The notes: generated by a model from the letters alone, not told the origin. Shown: positions 54,351-64,000, counted from the first letter of the stretch. The stretch is DNA of 64,000 nt from Scleromatobacter humisilvae (GCF_023231945.1 NZ_JAJLJH010000002.1:186001-250000), one strand, 5' to 3'. Program-made: numbers and translations.

Positions 54351-54752
54351 TCAGGCGGCCGGCGCGTTCAGCACGGCTTCGACGTGGTAGCCGTCGGGGT
54401 CGATCACGAAGGCCGCGTAGTAGTTCGGCCCGTAGTGCGAGCGCGGGCCGGGCGCGCCGTTGTCGATGCCGCCGTGGGCCAGGGCCTCGGCGTGGAAGCG
54501 GTGGATCGCCGCGTGGTCGGGGGCCGCGAACGCGATGTGGAAGCCGGGCGGCGGAACGATCGCCGTCGCGGTGCGCTGCTTGATCGCGAACTTGTCGCCG
54601 CCGCCCGCGCGGCCGTAGCCGACGGCCTGGTCGTTGGCGCCGCCCTCGAAGTCGGCCCAGACACGCACGAAGCCGAGCGCGCCGAGCGCGGCGTCGTAGA
54701 AGGCGGCGGAGCGGCGCAGGTCGGCGACGCCAAAGGACACGTGATGCAGCAT
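54351..54752 (-). CDS. VOC-family (glyoxalase/dioxygenase fold) protein
   Basis: A protein of 133 residues, a single VOC domain in two beta-alpha-beta modules: MLHHVSFGVADLRRSAAFYDAALGALGF and FHIAFAAPDHAAIHRFHAEALAHGG, ending YAAFVIDPDGYHVEAV. The conserved metal ligands would be His3 or His4, His72 and the C-terminal Glu. The typical activity is isomerisation or ring cleavage, and the substrate is unknown. It ends next to the csbD terminator and lies 37 bases upstream of the ndvB 3' end on the same strand, so it is the last gene of that leftward stretch. Confidence 0.85.
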   Translation of the reverse strand: MLHHVSFGVADLRRSAAFYDAALGALGFVRVWADFEGGANDQAVGYGRAGGGDKFAIKQRTATAIVPPPGFHIAFAAPDHAAIHRFHAEALAHGGIDNGAPGPRSHYGPNYYAAFVIDPDGYHVEAVLNAPAA

Positions 54753-54789
54753 GGGTGGAATCCGGAAGCGAGTTCCGGATTCTGCCCGC

Positions 54790-57700
54790 TCACAGAAGCA
54801 GCTCGCTGGACTCGCCCGTGGGCACCGGCGTCATCGACGGCAGCGCGATCTGCACGCTGTGCTGCCGTCCGTCGTCGACCAGCGGCAGCCGGCTCGAGCC
54901 CAGCGCGCGGCCGTCGAGCGTGACCTGCGGCTGCTTGTCGTGGCCGCTGCGGTCGAACTGCAGGCGGAACAACGTCGTCCCGTGCACGTAGTCGACCTCG
55001 AAGCTCGTCCAGTGCGGCGGGATGCGCGGATCGAGCAGCAGCGACGGGTGGCCGTCGACCACCTCCAGCCGCAGGCCCAGCACCGCCTCGACCAGCAGCC
55101 GGTACATCCAGCCCGCGGAACCGGTGTACCAGCTCCAGCCGCCGCGGCCCGTGTGCGGCGCGACGCTGTAGACGTCGGCCGACATCACGTAGGGCTCGAC
55201 CTTGTAGACGGCCACCTCCGCCGGCGTGCGCGAGTGGTTGACCGGGTTGATCATGTCGACCACGTCCCACGAGCGCCGCGCGTCGCCGCTGGCCGCGAAG
55301 GCCATCGCCGCCCAGATCGCGCCGTGCGTGTACTGGCCGCCGTTCTCCCGCACGCCGGGCACATACCCGCTGATGTATCCGGGATTCGGGCCCTTGCCGT
55401 TGAACGGCGGGTCGAGCAGCTTGACGATGCGCTGCTGCGGATTGACCAGCCGCGCGGCCAGCGAGTCGAGCGCCTTCTTCGCCTTGTCGCGCGGCGCGAT
55501 GCCGGAGAGCACCGACCAGCTCTGCGCGATCGAGTCGATCTGGCACTCGACGCCGCTCGCGGTGCCCAGCGGCGTGCCGTCGTCGAAGTAGGCGCGGCGG
55601 TACCAGTCGCCGTCCCAGGCATTGGCCTCGATGGAGACGGACAGCTTGTCGCGCGCCTCGCCGCACATCTGCGCGAAGGCGTCGTCCTGGTGGATGCGCG
55701 CGAGCCTGGCGAACTCGCGCAGCACCTCGCAGACGAAGAACGCCATCCACACGCTCTCGCCCTTGCCGTGCTCGCCGATCAGGTTCATGCCGTCGTTCCA
55801 GTCGCCGGCGCCGATCAGCGGCAGGCCGTGCGAGCCCAGCCGCAGGCCGTGCTTGACCGCCAGCGCCGCGTGGTCGTAGAGCGAGGCCGTCTTGTGCGAC
55901 ACGTTGGGCAGGTCGAAGTAGGACTCGGCATCGTCGGGCAGCGGGCGGCCCTCGATGAAGGTGACCTGCTCGTCCAGCACCCCGACGTCGCCGGTGGCCT
56001 CGACGTAGCGGCACAGGCCCAGCGGCAGCCACAGGTAGTCGTCGCTGATGTGCGTGCGGACGCCGCGGCCCTGCGGCGGATGCCACCAGTGCTGCACGTC
56101 GCCTTCCTCGAACTGGCGGCTCGCGGCGAGCAGCAGCTGCTTGCGCAGCAGCTCGGGCCGCGCGTGGACCAGCGCCATCGCGTCCTGCAGCTGGTCGCGG
56201 AAGCCGAAGGCGCCGCCGGACTGGTAGTAGCCGCTGCGCGCCCACAGGCGGCACGCGATCGTCTGGTAGACGAGCCAGCCGTTGGCCAGCGCGTTGAGCG
56301 CGGCGTCGGGCGTGCGCACCTGCACGGCGCCCAGCGTCTTCGTCCAGTGGGCGACGACGCGCTCGAACTCCGCCTGCGCGACCGGGTCGGTGCGGTACTT
56401 CAGCGCGATGCGCTCGGAGTCGCCGTGGTTCTTGCCCATGCCCAGGCGGAACACGACGGTGCGCGACTCGCCCTCGGCCAGGTCGATCGGCACCTGGAAC
56501 GCGGCGCACGGATCGAGCGCGGCGCCGGTGCGGCCCGACAGGCCGGCGCGGCGCAGCGCCATCGGCTCGATCAGGTTGCCGTTGCGGCCGACGAACTCGG
56601 TGCGGTCGCAGGTCATCGAGCCGGCGAGCTGGTGCTCGGGGTCGACGTCGAAGAAGCCCATGTAGTCGGCGTGATCGCCGCTGTACGGATTGCGCGCGAA
56701 GGCCGGGCCGTCGTCGACGTGGTCGGTGACGATGTGCGGCGCGGTCGCCGGGCGCAGGCTGCCCAGCACCCATTCGACGTAGCCCGTCACGCTGATGCGG
56801 CGCGCGCGGCCGGAGTCGTTGCGGATCGTCAGCATCGAGAACTTGATCGGCGCATCGATCGCGCAGAAGACCTTCAGCTCGCTGCGGATGCCCTGCGCGT
56901 TCTGCTCGAAGGTGCTGTAGCCGAAGCCGTGGCGCGCGACGGCCGCGCGGCCCGGCGTGCCGTCGGGGTTGAGCGCGACGCCGCTGGGCATCCAGGCGAC
57001 GCCGGTCTCCTCGTCGCGCAGGTAGAAGTTCTCGCCGCTGGGATCGGAGACCGGGTCGTTGTGCCACGGCGTGAGGCGCCACTCGTGCGCATTCTCGGCC
57101 CACGTGTAGGCCGCGCCGGACTCCGAGATCACCGTGCCGAAGTCCGGATTGGCGATCACGTTGGCCCAGGGCGCGGGCGTGCGCACGCCCGCGGGCGGCG
57201 CGACGACGTACTCGCGGCCGTCCTTGGCGTAGCCGCCGTAGCCGTTGAACAGCGCGAGGTCGCCGGTGGGCACGCGCTGCTGCGGCGGCGAGGTCTCCGG
57301 ACGCACGCTGCGCGTCGGCACGAACGGCGCGAGACGGCGTTCCGGGCCCGGGCTCTGGCGCAGCTGGCTCTTGGGCGCGGTGCGGCGCTCGGTGCGCAGG
57401 CGTCGGGCCAGCTGTTCGGCCAGCGAGCCCTGGCGGTCGCTCAGCACGGCGCGCGCGACCGACAGCAGCAGGATGCGGTCTTCCTGCGGGATCTGGTCGG
57501 CGTGGCGCACGAAGATGCCGCCCGGCCTGTCGACGACATGCGCCTCGACCCCCGCGGCGATCAGCCCCATGACCTGCTCGTGCAGGCGCTGGCGATAGAC
57601 GTCGCGCTCCTCGTTCCAGATGACGAGGTCGACGGCCAGCCCCTTCAGGCGCCACCACGCGTGCGCCATCACGAGCTGGCGCACGAGCTCGAGGTTGGCG

Positions 57701-60700
57701 ACGTCGGAGATCTGCACCAGCACGATGGGCAGGTCGCCCGAGATCGCATAGCCCCACAGGCCCGACTGGCCGCGCCGGTTCTGGCGGATGATGCCCGGAT
57801 CGGCCCGCAGCGCGGCCTGGCTGAACAGCACCGCGCCGGCCAGGCGCGCATACATCTGCGCGTCGCCCTCGCTGGCGTTGAGCTGGCGCAGCAGCACCTG
57901 GCTGTGCGTCCACGCGAGCTCGAACACGCGTTCGGCCAGGCGCCGGTCGCGGTACTTCTCGATCAGCGCCAGGCAGTCGGCGCGCTGGTCGCCGACGCCG
58001 ATGACCAGGTCGACGATGACCGTCTGGTCGGGCTGCAGCGTGATGGCGCAACGGCTCGACGCCACCGGGTCCAGCACCGAGCCCTGCGAGTTCGACAGCG
58101 CCTCGCCGCCGAACATCGCGGCCGGCGCGCGCAGGCTGCCGCCGCGGCCGATGAAGCGGGCGCGGTCGGTCTCGTGCGTCACGGCCGATACCTCGGAACC
58201 GCGCGGCGCGTGCACGGCCATCAGGTGGAACATCCACGGCGACGGATCCTTCTCCGCGCGCGGCCGCCGGTTGGCCAGCAGGGCGGGCAGGCCGTCGACC
58301 AGCTCGGTCTGCACGAACAGCTTGCCGAAGGCCGGATGCTGCACGTCGGCCGCGGGCGTCATCAGCACCACCTCGCAGTAGCTGGTGACCTCGATCGTGC
58401 GCACGCGCCGCGTCGTGTTCTTGATGCGGATGCGGCGCAGCTCGATGGCGTCCTCGGGCGACACGGCGATCTCGGTGTGCGTGTCGATGCCGGCGTCGCG
58501 GCGGCGGAATTCGGCGCGGCCTTCGGTGAAGATGGCCTGGTAGTCGGTCGCCTTGCGGCCGGTCGGCTGGAAGGAGGTCGACCAGTATTCGCCGGAGTCG
58601 ACGTCGCGCAGGTAGGCGTAGCTGCCCCATTCGTCGCGGGTCGTGTCCTCGCGCCAGCGCGTGACGGCCATGTCCTTGTAGCGGCTGTAGCCGCCGCCGG
58701 CCTGCGTGACCATCACGTGGTAGCTGCCGTTGGACAGCAGCTGCACTTCGGGCGTGGGGGTCTGCGCGTCGGTGAACAGGCGCAGCGGCGTCTCGGTGGT
58801 GGCCGACACCGAGCGCGGCGCCGACGGCTCCATCGTGGCTTCGGCGACGATGGGCATCACGTCCTTGGGCACGCGTTCGTGCAGCAGCATCAGCGTGGCC
58901 TGCACGCTGCGGTCGGACGCGAAGTGCTGCTGCATGCGCGAGTGGCCCAGCGCCTGCTCGATGGCCAGCAGGCTCATGCCCTGGTGGTGCGCCATGAACG
59001 AGCGCACGACGGCCTTGGTCTGGCCGCGCGGCACGCGCATGGGCGTGTAGTCGACCGCCTCGTAGAAGCCGTACTCGCCGGCTGCGCCCAGCGACGCCAG
59101 GCGCTGCAGGTTCGAACACGCGGCCACGGGCTCGACGATCGTCGCCATCGCGGTCGCGTACGGCGCGATCACGAGCTCGTCGCCCAGACCGCGCTTGAGG
59201 CCCAGCCCCGGCACGCCGAACGCGCGGTACTGGTAGTTGAGCGCGGTGTCGGTGGCGTTGTAGCCGGACTCCGAGATCCCCCAGGGCACGCCGCGTTCGC
59301 GGCCGTAGTCGATCTGGCGGCGCACGGCGGCGCGGCAGGTCTCGTCGAGCAGCGTCTGCTCGAAGTTGGGCATGATCAGCGGCGGCATCAGGTACTCGAA
59401 CATCGAGCCGCTCCACGACATCAGCACCGGATTGCCGTCGTGCGCCGTCAGCAGGCGGCCCAGCGAGAACCAGCTCTCCTGCGGCAGCTGGCCGCGCGCG
59501 ATCGCCGTGAAGATGCCCAGCCGCGCCTCGGAGGCCAGCAGGTCGTAGTGGCCGGCGTCGAGCGCGCGCTCGTCGACGTTGAAACCGATCGCCATCAGGT
59601 GGCGGCGGTCGTCGTACAGGAAGGACTGCTCCTGCTCGCTCAGCGCGTCGACGCGGCGCGCGAGCTCCTCGATGCGGTCGAGGGTGATGCGCGCGTTGCC
59701 GATGCCCAGCGATGCGAGCACGCCCAGCGTCGGCAACGGTGCCTGCGCGGCGGCGCCGAGCGCCGCGGGCGAGGCATCGGGCGCCAGTGGCAGCGCGAGG
59801 CCGCCCAGCGCGGCGAGCTCGTCACGGCCGGCCTCGCATTGCGCGACCAGCGAGCGCGCCCAGCGCAAGGCCTCGCCGGTGTCCTCGTCGGCATCGGCGC
59901 CGCGCGCCTCGCCGGACAGCGCGGCCTCGACCGCGGCCAGCACCTCGCGCGCCGCGCCCTCGAACGAGTCCAGGACGGCCTGCAGCTTCGGCGCCGAGGT
60001 CGGCATGTCGGCGCAGGCCGCGGCCACGAGCTTGTCGGCGCGATCCAGCGCGGGCAGATGCGCGCCGGCGGGCAGGCTCTCGCGGATGAGGGCGACGACG
60101 TCGGACACGCCCTGGCACCACAGCGGCGAGAACGGCGGCTCCGACGGCAGCGCGAGCAGGGCCATGCGCAGCGTCATCAGCTGCGCGACGAGGTTGCCCG
60201 AGTCGACGGTGGAGATGTAGCGCGGCGCCAGCGGCAGCAGAGACTGCGTGTCGTACCAGTTGTAGAAGTGGCCGCGATGGCGCTCCATGCGCTCCAGCGT
60301 CGTGACGGTGGCGGCAATGCGCGTGAGCATCTGGTCCAGCGTGATGAAGCCGGAGTCGCGCGCCGTGAGGTTGGCCAGCAGCGAGAAGCCGATGTTGGTC
60401 GGCGAGGTGCGGTGCGCGACGCGCGCGACCGGGTGCAGCTGCACGTTGTCCGGCGGCAGGTGGTTGTCCTCGGAGCCGACGAAGGTCTCGAAGAAGGCCC
60501 AGGTGCGGCGCGCGACCAGGCGCAGGAACTTGCGTTGCGCGGCGTTGAGTTCGCTGCGCGGCTGCGCCAGCGGACGATCCGCCAGCCACACGATCAGCGG
60601 CGAGAAGAACCACAGCAGCAGCAGCGGGGCGGCCGCGGCGATGGCCCACGGGCGCACGTCGGCCAGCAGCGCGGAGATCAGGATCGCGGCGGTCGGGCCG

Positions 60701-63654
60701 GCCCACAGCGCGCGGATGTTGTCGCGCAGCGCGTCCATCGTGCCGGGCGCGTGGCCCAGGCGGATGTCGGCCGACGCCGTCCATTCGAGCAGGCGGCGTC
60801 CGCGCACCATGCGCCAGATCGTGCGGCCGATGGCGTCCAGCGTGGCGACGGCCTCGGTGGGCAGGCAGGCGAGCGTGTGCACGAGCTGCACCAGCTGCAG
60901 CGCGATCGGCAGCAGGCGGCGCGGCGAGGGCGTCGAGTTGACCCAGTTGATCGGCGCTCGCGCCAGCCCCATCACGTGCGCGGCGAACGGCACGATGCCG
61001 ACGATGACGATGATGCGCAGCGTCCACATGAACGGCTCGGGCAGCCGGGCCCAGCCCAGCACGGCCAGCGCGATCAGCGCCGTGGGCACGAGGCTGCGCC
61101 GCAGGTTGTCGAACAGCTTCCACTTCGACAGCGTCGACAGCGGATTGCGCGGCGCGCCAGGCAGCGAATGCAGGCGGCGGCGCAGCCAGCCGATCAGCTG
61201 CCAGTCGCCGCGCACCCAGCGGTGGCGGCGCGCCATGTCGGCGCTGTAGCGCGAAGGCGTGTCCTCCAGCAGCTGCACGTCGGACAGCAGCCCCGAGCGC
61301 GCGTAGCAGCCCTCGATCAGGTCGTGGCTGAGGATGCGGTTCTCGGGCATGCTGTCGTGCGTCGCGCGCTCGAAGGCGTCGACGTCGTAGATGCCCTTGC
61401 CGACGAACGAGCCTTCGCCCAGCAGGTCCTGGTAGACGTCCGACACGGCGCGCGTGTACGGATCGATGCCAGGCTCGCCGCCGAACATGCGCGCATAGCC
61501 CGAGCGTCCCACGCTGGGCAGGTTCAGGCCGACGCGCGGCTGCAGGATGCCGTAGCCCTCGACGACCACGTCCTTCTTGACGCCGCTGCCGAAGCGCGGG
61601 CGATTGAGCGGATGGGCCATCGCCGAGACCATCTCGCTGGCCGACTCGCGCGGCAGCTGCGTGTCGGAGTCCAGCGTGATGACGTAGCGCACGTCCTGCA
61701 GCGACAGCGTGTCGCCGACGATGCGCGCGAACGCCTTCTCGGCATCGGGCCGGCCGCGCAGCAGCGCGTTGAGGTCGGCCAGCTTGCCGCGCTTGCGCTC
61801 CCATCCCATCCACACGTTCTCGACCGCGTTCCACCGGCGCGGGCGATGCAGCAGCAGGAAGGGCGACGGATTCTGCTGGTTGCCATCCGGCTCGGCGTAG
61901 CGCTTGTTCAAGGCCTCGATCCGGATCGCCGCGTAGTCGACGAGGTCGTCGTCCTCGGGCATGGTCTCCTGCACGGCATCGCGCAGGTCGGTCAGCAGCG
62001 CGAACTGCAGGTGCGGGTCGCGGTTGGCGAGGAAGCGCACCTCAAGCGCGTCGACCAGCGTGTCGACGTCCGCATGCTTGCCCAGCAGCGTGGGCACCGC
62101 GACCAGCGTGCGCGAGCGCGGGTCGATGCCCAGCGTGTAGTCCAGGCGCGGCAGGGCCTCGGGCGTGACGCTCAGCGTGACGATCCAGTTGACCAGCGAC
62201 AGCGCGAGCTGGCTCGTGGCCAGCATCAGCAGCAGCAGCAGGACGAGTCCCTTGGGCGACCACACCTGCAGGTCGAGCTCGTGCGCCGCCTGCCGGATCG
62301 GCCCCAGCGACATCAGCATCGCGAACATGAAGATGCCGCCGATGTAGGCCGGCAGCGGCGAGTGCCCCGCGCGGTTGAGGAAGCCGGTGCGGCGCGCGTT
62401 CATCGCCGCCTCGAGGGCAGGGCGGCCGTTGCCGATCAGCCAATAGCCGACGTGGGCCTCGCGGTCGTCCTCGCCCAGCTCGCGCGCGGTGCTGCCCAGG
62501 CGCTCGCCCGCGGCGGTCGCGAGCTCGATGGCCTTGCGTGCCACCGCGGGCTCGTCGCCGGCGGACGCGCGCGCCACGCTCTCGACGGCGTGGCGGTAGG
62601 TGTCGCGCGTGCTGAAGTCCATGCGGCCGTAGACGCCCAGCGGGTCGCCGCGCAGGATCTGCTCGACGCTGCTGAGGGTCTCGACGAACTCCGGCCAGTG
62701 CGTCGCGCCCAGCAGGCGCAGGCTGCCGATGCTGTTGGACACGGACACCTGGCTGGCCGCCTGCTTCTGGCTCTCCAGGTGCACCAGGTGCTCGATGGTC
62801 TCGTTGGCGTCCGACAGGCGCTGCTCCATCCACGTAAGCGGCAGCGCGAGCGCCGCGCCCTGGCCCTGCAGGCGGCGCGCGAACTCGGCGACGAAGGCGC
62901 TGGTCATGTTCGGGTTGGAGCGCGCCATGTCGGCGATGACCAGGATCAGGTCGCTCGGTCGCTCCTCGGCGGCCTGCAGCATGCGCGAGGCCCAGGTCTC
63001 GGCGAGGTCGCGCTCGTCGAGCGCCGCGGCCACGCGCACCGCCACGCGGCGCAGGTTCTCGATCAGCGCCAGGCGCAGCATGATCGGGAACGCCCACAGC
63101 TCGCCCAGCTTGAGCGGCTGGCCCGACTGGTAGGCCGCGACGAAGCGGCTCAGCGTGCCGCGGCTCAGGCGGCCGTCGGCGTGGGCGATGGCCTCCAGCG
63201 CGAGGTCGTAGACGCGCGGCGTCGTGCCGTCGGTGGTGGGCGAGGCCTCGGCCAGCCGCGGCAGCTCCTGGCTGTAGCCGTGCGGGAGGTGACGCCGCGC
63301 CGTGCGGATCTCCTCGTCGATCAGGTACATGTTGTCCAGCAGCCATTCGGACGCGGGCGTGACCGGCCGGTCCTTCGCGACCGCTTGGCGCAGCTGCCGC
63401 GCGACGTTCTCCAGCACCCGCTCGTTGGCGGCGAGGCGGGCCAGCAGGCGGTCGGGGCGATGGCTCTGCGCGAGGCGGTGGCGACCGGCCAGCAGCTTGC
63501 CGTGCGCCACCATCTGGTCGCTGCTGAACAATGCGGCGCGCAGCGGCTCCTCTTCCTCGTGCTCGTTTCCGGCTCCGGTGTTCCACAGGTGCTCGTGGGC
63601 CCATTCGGTGGCGTGTGCGAGCAGGGTGCGGATGGAGCGATCGGATCCCGTCAT
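54790..63654 (-). CDS. ndvB: Cyclic beta-1,2-glucan synthase (NdvB/ChvB type)
   Basis: A protein of 2954 residues, one of the largest in the genome. An N-terminal region of about 420 residues is followed by membrane helices near 431 and 471 (SPLPAYIGGIFMFAMLMSLG, VLLLLLMLATSQLALSLVNW). The glycosyltransferase domain has TLDSDTQLPRES near 658 and RHRWVRGDWQLIGW near 811, the DxD and QxxRW-type motifs. More helices lie at about 850-1010. The last ~1400 residues contain glycoside-hydrolase-94-type phosphorylase repeats with GDWNDGMNLIGEHGKGESVWM near 2613, which set chain length. The family makes periplasmic cyclic glucans for osmoadaptation and host interaction. ATG at 63654 has AAGGA upstream. 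The product exporter NdvA is not in the window. Confidence 0.95.
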   Translation of the reverse strand: MTGSDRSIRTLLAHATEWAHEHLWNTGAGNEHEEEEPLRAALFSSDQMVAHGKLLAGRHRLAQSHRPDRLLARLAANERVLENVARQLRQAVAKDRPVTPASEWLLDNMYLIDEEIRTARRHLPHGYSQELPRLAEASPTTDGTTPRVYDLALEAIAHADGRLSRGTLSRFVAAYQSGQPLKLGELWAFPIMLRLALIENLRRVAVRVAAALDERDLAETWASRMLQAAEERPSDLILVIADMARSNPNMTSAFVAEFARRLQGQGAALALPLTWMEQRLSDANETIEHLVHLESQKQAASQVSVSNSIGSLRLLGATHWPEFVETLSSVEQILRGDPLGVYGRMDFSTRDTYRHAVESVARASAGDEPAVARKAIELATAAGERLGSTARELGEDDREAHVGYWLIGNGRPALEAAMNARRTGFLNRAGHSPLPAYIGGIFMFAMLMSLGPIRQAAHELDLQVWSPKGLVLLLLLMLATSQLALSLVNWIVTLSVTPEALPRLDYTLGIDPRSRTLVAVPTLLGKHADVDTLVDALEVRFLANRDPHLQFALLTDLRDAVQETMPEDDDLVDYAAIRIEALNKRYAEPDGNQQNPSPFLLLHRPRRWNAVENVWMGWERKRGKLADLNALLRGRPDAEKAFARIVGDTLSLQDVRYVITLDSDTQLPRESASEMVSAMAHPLNRPRFGSGVKKDVVVEGYGILQPRVGLNLPSVGRSGYARMFGGEPGIDPYTRAVSDVYQDLLGEGSFVGKGIYDVDAFERATHDSMPENRILSHDLIEGCYARSGLLSDVQLLEDTPSRYSADMARRHRWVRGDWQLIGWLRRRLHSLPGAPRNPLSTLSKWKLFDNLRRSLVPTALIALAVLGWARLPEPFMWTLRIIVIVGIVPFAAHVMGLARAPINWVNSTPSPRRLLPIALQLVQLVHTLACLPTEAVATLDAIGRTIWRMVRGRRLLEWTASADIRLGHAPGTMDALRDNIRALWAGPTAAILISALLADVRPWAIAAAAPLLLLWFFSPLIVWLADRPLAQPRSELNAAQRKFLRLVARRTWAFFETFVGSEDNHLPPDNVQLHPVARVAHRTSPTNIGFSLLANLTARDSGFITLDQMLTRIAATVTTLERMERHRGHFYNWYDTQSLLPLAPRYISTVDSGNLVAQLMTLRMALLALPSEPPFSPLWCQGVSDVVALIRESLPAGAHLPALDRADKLVAAACADMPTSAPKLQAVLDSFEGAAREVLAAVEAALSGEARGADADEDTGEALRWARSLVAQCEAGRDELAALGGLALPLAPDASPAALGAAAQAPLPTLGVLASLGIGNARITLDRIEELARRVDALSEQEQSFLYDDRRHLMAIGFNVDERALDAGHYDLLASEARLGIFTAIARGQLPQESWFSLGRLLTAHDGNPVLMSWSGSMFEYLMPPLIMPNFEQTLLDETCRAAVRRQIDYGRERGVPWGISESGYNATDTALNYQYRAFGVPGLGLKRGLGDELVIAPYATAMATIVEPVAACSNLQRLASLGAAGEYGFYEAVDYTPMRVPRGQTKAVVRSFMAHHQGMSLLAIEQALGHSRMQQHFASDRSVQATLMLLHERVPKDVMPIVAEATMEPSAPRSVSATTETPLRLFTDAQTPTPEVQLLSNGSYHVMVTQAGGGYSRYKDMAVTRWREDTTRDEWGSYAYLRDVDSGEYWSTSFQPTGRKATDYQAIFTEGRAEFRRRDAGIDTHTEIAVSPEDAIELRRIRIKNTTRRVRTIEVTSYCEVVLMTPAADVQHPAFGKLFVQTELVDGLPALLANRRPRAEKDPSPWMFHLMAVHAPRGSEVSAVTHETDRARFIGRGGSLRAPAAMFGGEALSNSQGSVLDPVASSRCAITLQPDQTVIVDLVIGVGDQRADCLALIEKYRDRRLAERVFELAWTHSQVLLRQLNASEGDAQMYARLAGAVLFSQAALRADPGIIRQNRRGQSGLWGYAISGDLPIVLVQISDVANLELVRQLVMAHAWWRLKGLAVDLVIWNEERDVYRQRLHEQVMGLIAAGVEAHVVDRPGGIFVRHADQIPQEDRILLLSVARAVLSDRQGSLAEQLARRLRTERRTAPKSQLRQSPGPERRLAPFVPTRSVRPETSPPQQRVPTGDLALFNGYGGYAKDGREYVVAPPAGVRTPAPWANVIANPDFGTVISESGAAYTWAENAHEWRLTPWHNDPVSDPSGENFYLRDEETGVAWMPSGVALNPDGTPGRAAVARHGFGYSTFEQNAQGIRSELKVFCAIDAPIKFSMLTIRNDSGRARRISVTGYVEWVLGSLRPATAPHIVTDHVDDGPAFARNPYSGDHADYMGFFDVDPEHQLAGSMTCDRTEFVGRNGNLIEPMALRRAGLSGRTGAALDPCAAFQVPIDLAEGESRTVVFRLGMGKNHGDSERIALKYRTDPVAQAEFERVVAHWTKTLGAVQVRTPDAALNALANGWLVYQTIACRLWARSGYYQSGGAFGFRDQLQDAMALVHARPELLRKQLLLAASRQFEEGDVQHWWHPPQGRGVRTHISDDYLWLPLGLCRYVEATGDVGVLDEQVTFIEGRPLPDDAESYFDLPNVSHKTASLYDHAALAVKHGLRLGSHGLPLIGAGDWNDGMNLIGEHGKGESVWMAFFVCEVLREFARLARIHQDDAFAQMCGEARDKLSVSIEANAWDGDWYRRAYFDDGTPLGTASGVECQIDSIAQSWSVLSGIAPRDKAKKALDSLAARLVNPQQRIVKLLDPPFNGKGPNPGYISGYVPGVRENGGQYTHGAIWAAMAFAASGDARRSWDVVDMINPVNHSRTPAEVAVYKVEPYVMSADVYSVAPHTGRGGWSWYTGSAGWMYRLLVEAVLGLRLEVVDGHPSLLLDPRIPPHWTSFEVDYVHGTTLFRLQFDRSGHDKQPQVTLDGRALGSSRLPLVDDGRQHSVQIALPSMTPVPTGESSELLL

Positions 63655-63893
63655 TGGCTTGTGTCCTTGGGGTCCGGAGCGGACCGTGGATGCGCGTGCA
63701 GCAAATGGTGAGCCCGACCGTGGGCGACGGTTCGGGGGGAGCGCTCGACAGGCGCGGCGGGCGTGGGCAGAAGCAGGGTAAACGTTGCGGCAAGCGCGCT
63801 GGCACACCCCTTGCCTTGTCATGGGCAAGCGCGGGATGCGCGAGCGTCCCGAATCCACCTCTCCAACCGGCTCCGCATGCGAGCTCCACCGCC
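63655..63893. promoter_or_regulatory. Divergent promoter region with two sigma-54-like elements
   Basis: On the plus strand TGGCACA-CCCC-TTGCC (63800-63815) has GG-N10-GC and differs from the sigma-54 consensus only at the seventh and last bases; it faces the gene at 63894. On the minus strand GGGCTCA-CCAT-TTGCT (63715-63700) also has GG-N10-GC with a perfect TTGCT but a weak -24 block, and faces ndvB. No gene is seen in the gap. Confidence 0.45.
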
Positions 63894-64000
63894 ATGTCCA
63901 CTGCCGCCGCCACCTCCGCCTCGCCATGCGACAGCCCTTGCGCCGATGCGCTCGACATGCTGTCGCAGGGCCACGAACAGACCCGCGCCCTGGCCGACGA
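63894..64000 (+). CDS. N-terminal fragment of an unidentified protein (possibly hemerythrin-like)
   Basis: Thirty-five codons are visible from ATG at 63894 and the gene runs off the window. The start MSTAAATSASPCDSP is low-complexity; CADALDMLSQGHEQTRALADD resembles the first helix of HHE hemerythrins (D-A-L-x-L-L-x-x-x-H), which would fit the stress-gene surroundings. The evidence is thin. It is transcribed divergently from ndvB. Confidence 0.45.
   Translation, partial: MSTAAATSASPCDSPCADALDMLSQGHEQTRALAD

Noticed and set aside
54751-63711. A 2986-codon open frame on the plus strand across the ndvB gene
   Set aside because: It is antisense to a clearly identified cyclic glucan synthase; its protein is Arg/Gln/His-rich with no domain. 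In GC-rich DNA the frame opposite a long gene often stays open.

Overview
The window is GC-rich DNA (roughly two thirds G+C by eye) in which almost every base is coding. The housekeeping proteins (ClpS/ClpA, LpxH, paired cyclophilins, CysS, AccA, TilS, LysC) and the fused LivM-LivG transporter subunit look like a betaproteobacterium of the order Burkholderiales, close to Roseateles/Mitsuaria/Rubrivivax-type genomes. This placement rests on protein character and gene order, not on a database search.

Layout. 1-3 kb: the end of icd, then a leftward three-gene operon (polysaccharide deacetylase, FemAB-like acyltransferase, GNAT). 3-7.7 kb: a zinc-ribbon membrane protein with a HEAGH motif, an orphan ParB-like protein, and clpS-clpA behind a sigma-32-like promoter. 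7.7-11.8 kb: leftward dctA and a tightly overlapping ppiA-ppiB-lpxH-mtfA operon. 12-17.8 kb: rightward cysS, a DNA glycosylase gene, accA, tilS and lysC. 17.8-18 kb: tRNA-Ser(GCU) with a strong terminator. 18.1-25.8 kb: a three-gene cassette directly downstream of the tRNA, encoding a TIR-containing protein, a 1464-residue STAND NTPase with a membrane helix and C-terminal TPRs, and a SLOG-domain protein with four membrane helices. It has the logic of an NAD-linked nucleotide-signalling immune system and is the most interesting item here.

25.8-29.2 kb: a leftward porin, short phosphate-type binding protein and chemoreceptor cluster behind a PHO-box-like repeat. 29.3-33.2 kb: a YdeP/FdhF-type molybdopterin oxidoreductase and an AI-2E-family permease. 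33.2-39.5 kb: a liv-type ABC transporter (no binding-protein gene nearby), a TetR regulator and a divergent tannase/feruloyl-esterase gene. Two copies of one palindromic operator place all three under the same regulator.

39.5-64 kb: envelope and stress functions. These are a hemerythrin, BrkB/YihY, a PA2169-type four-helix protein, a cardiolipin synthase, an outer-membrane barrel, a stand-alone rpoN, a degenerate hybrid sensor kinase, several HExxH metalloproteins, a YflT-type stress protein, a 25-residue membrane microprotein, an S9 peptidase, CsbD, a VOC protein and a 2954-residue cyclic beta-1,2-glucan synthase. rpoN carries a consensus -24/-12 promoter of its own, and several neighbouring genes have similar GG-N10-GC elements, so this stretch may be a local sigma-54 regulon. 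No CRISPR array, insertion sequence, integrase or rRNA gene was seen.
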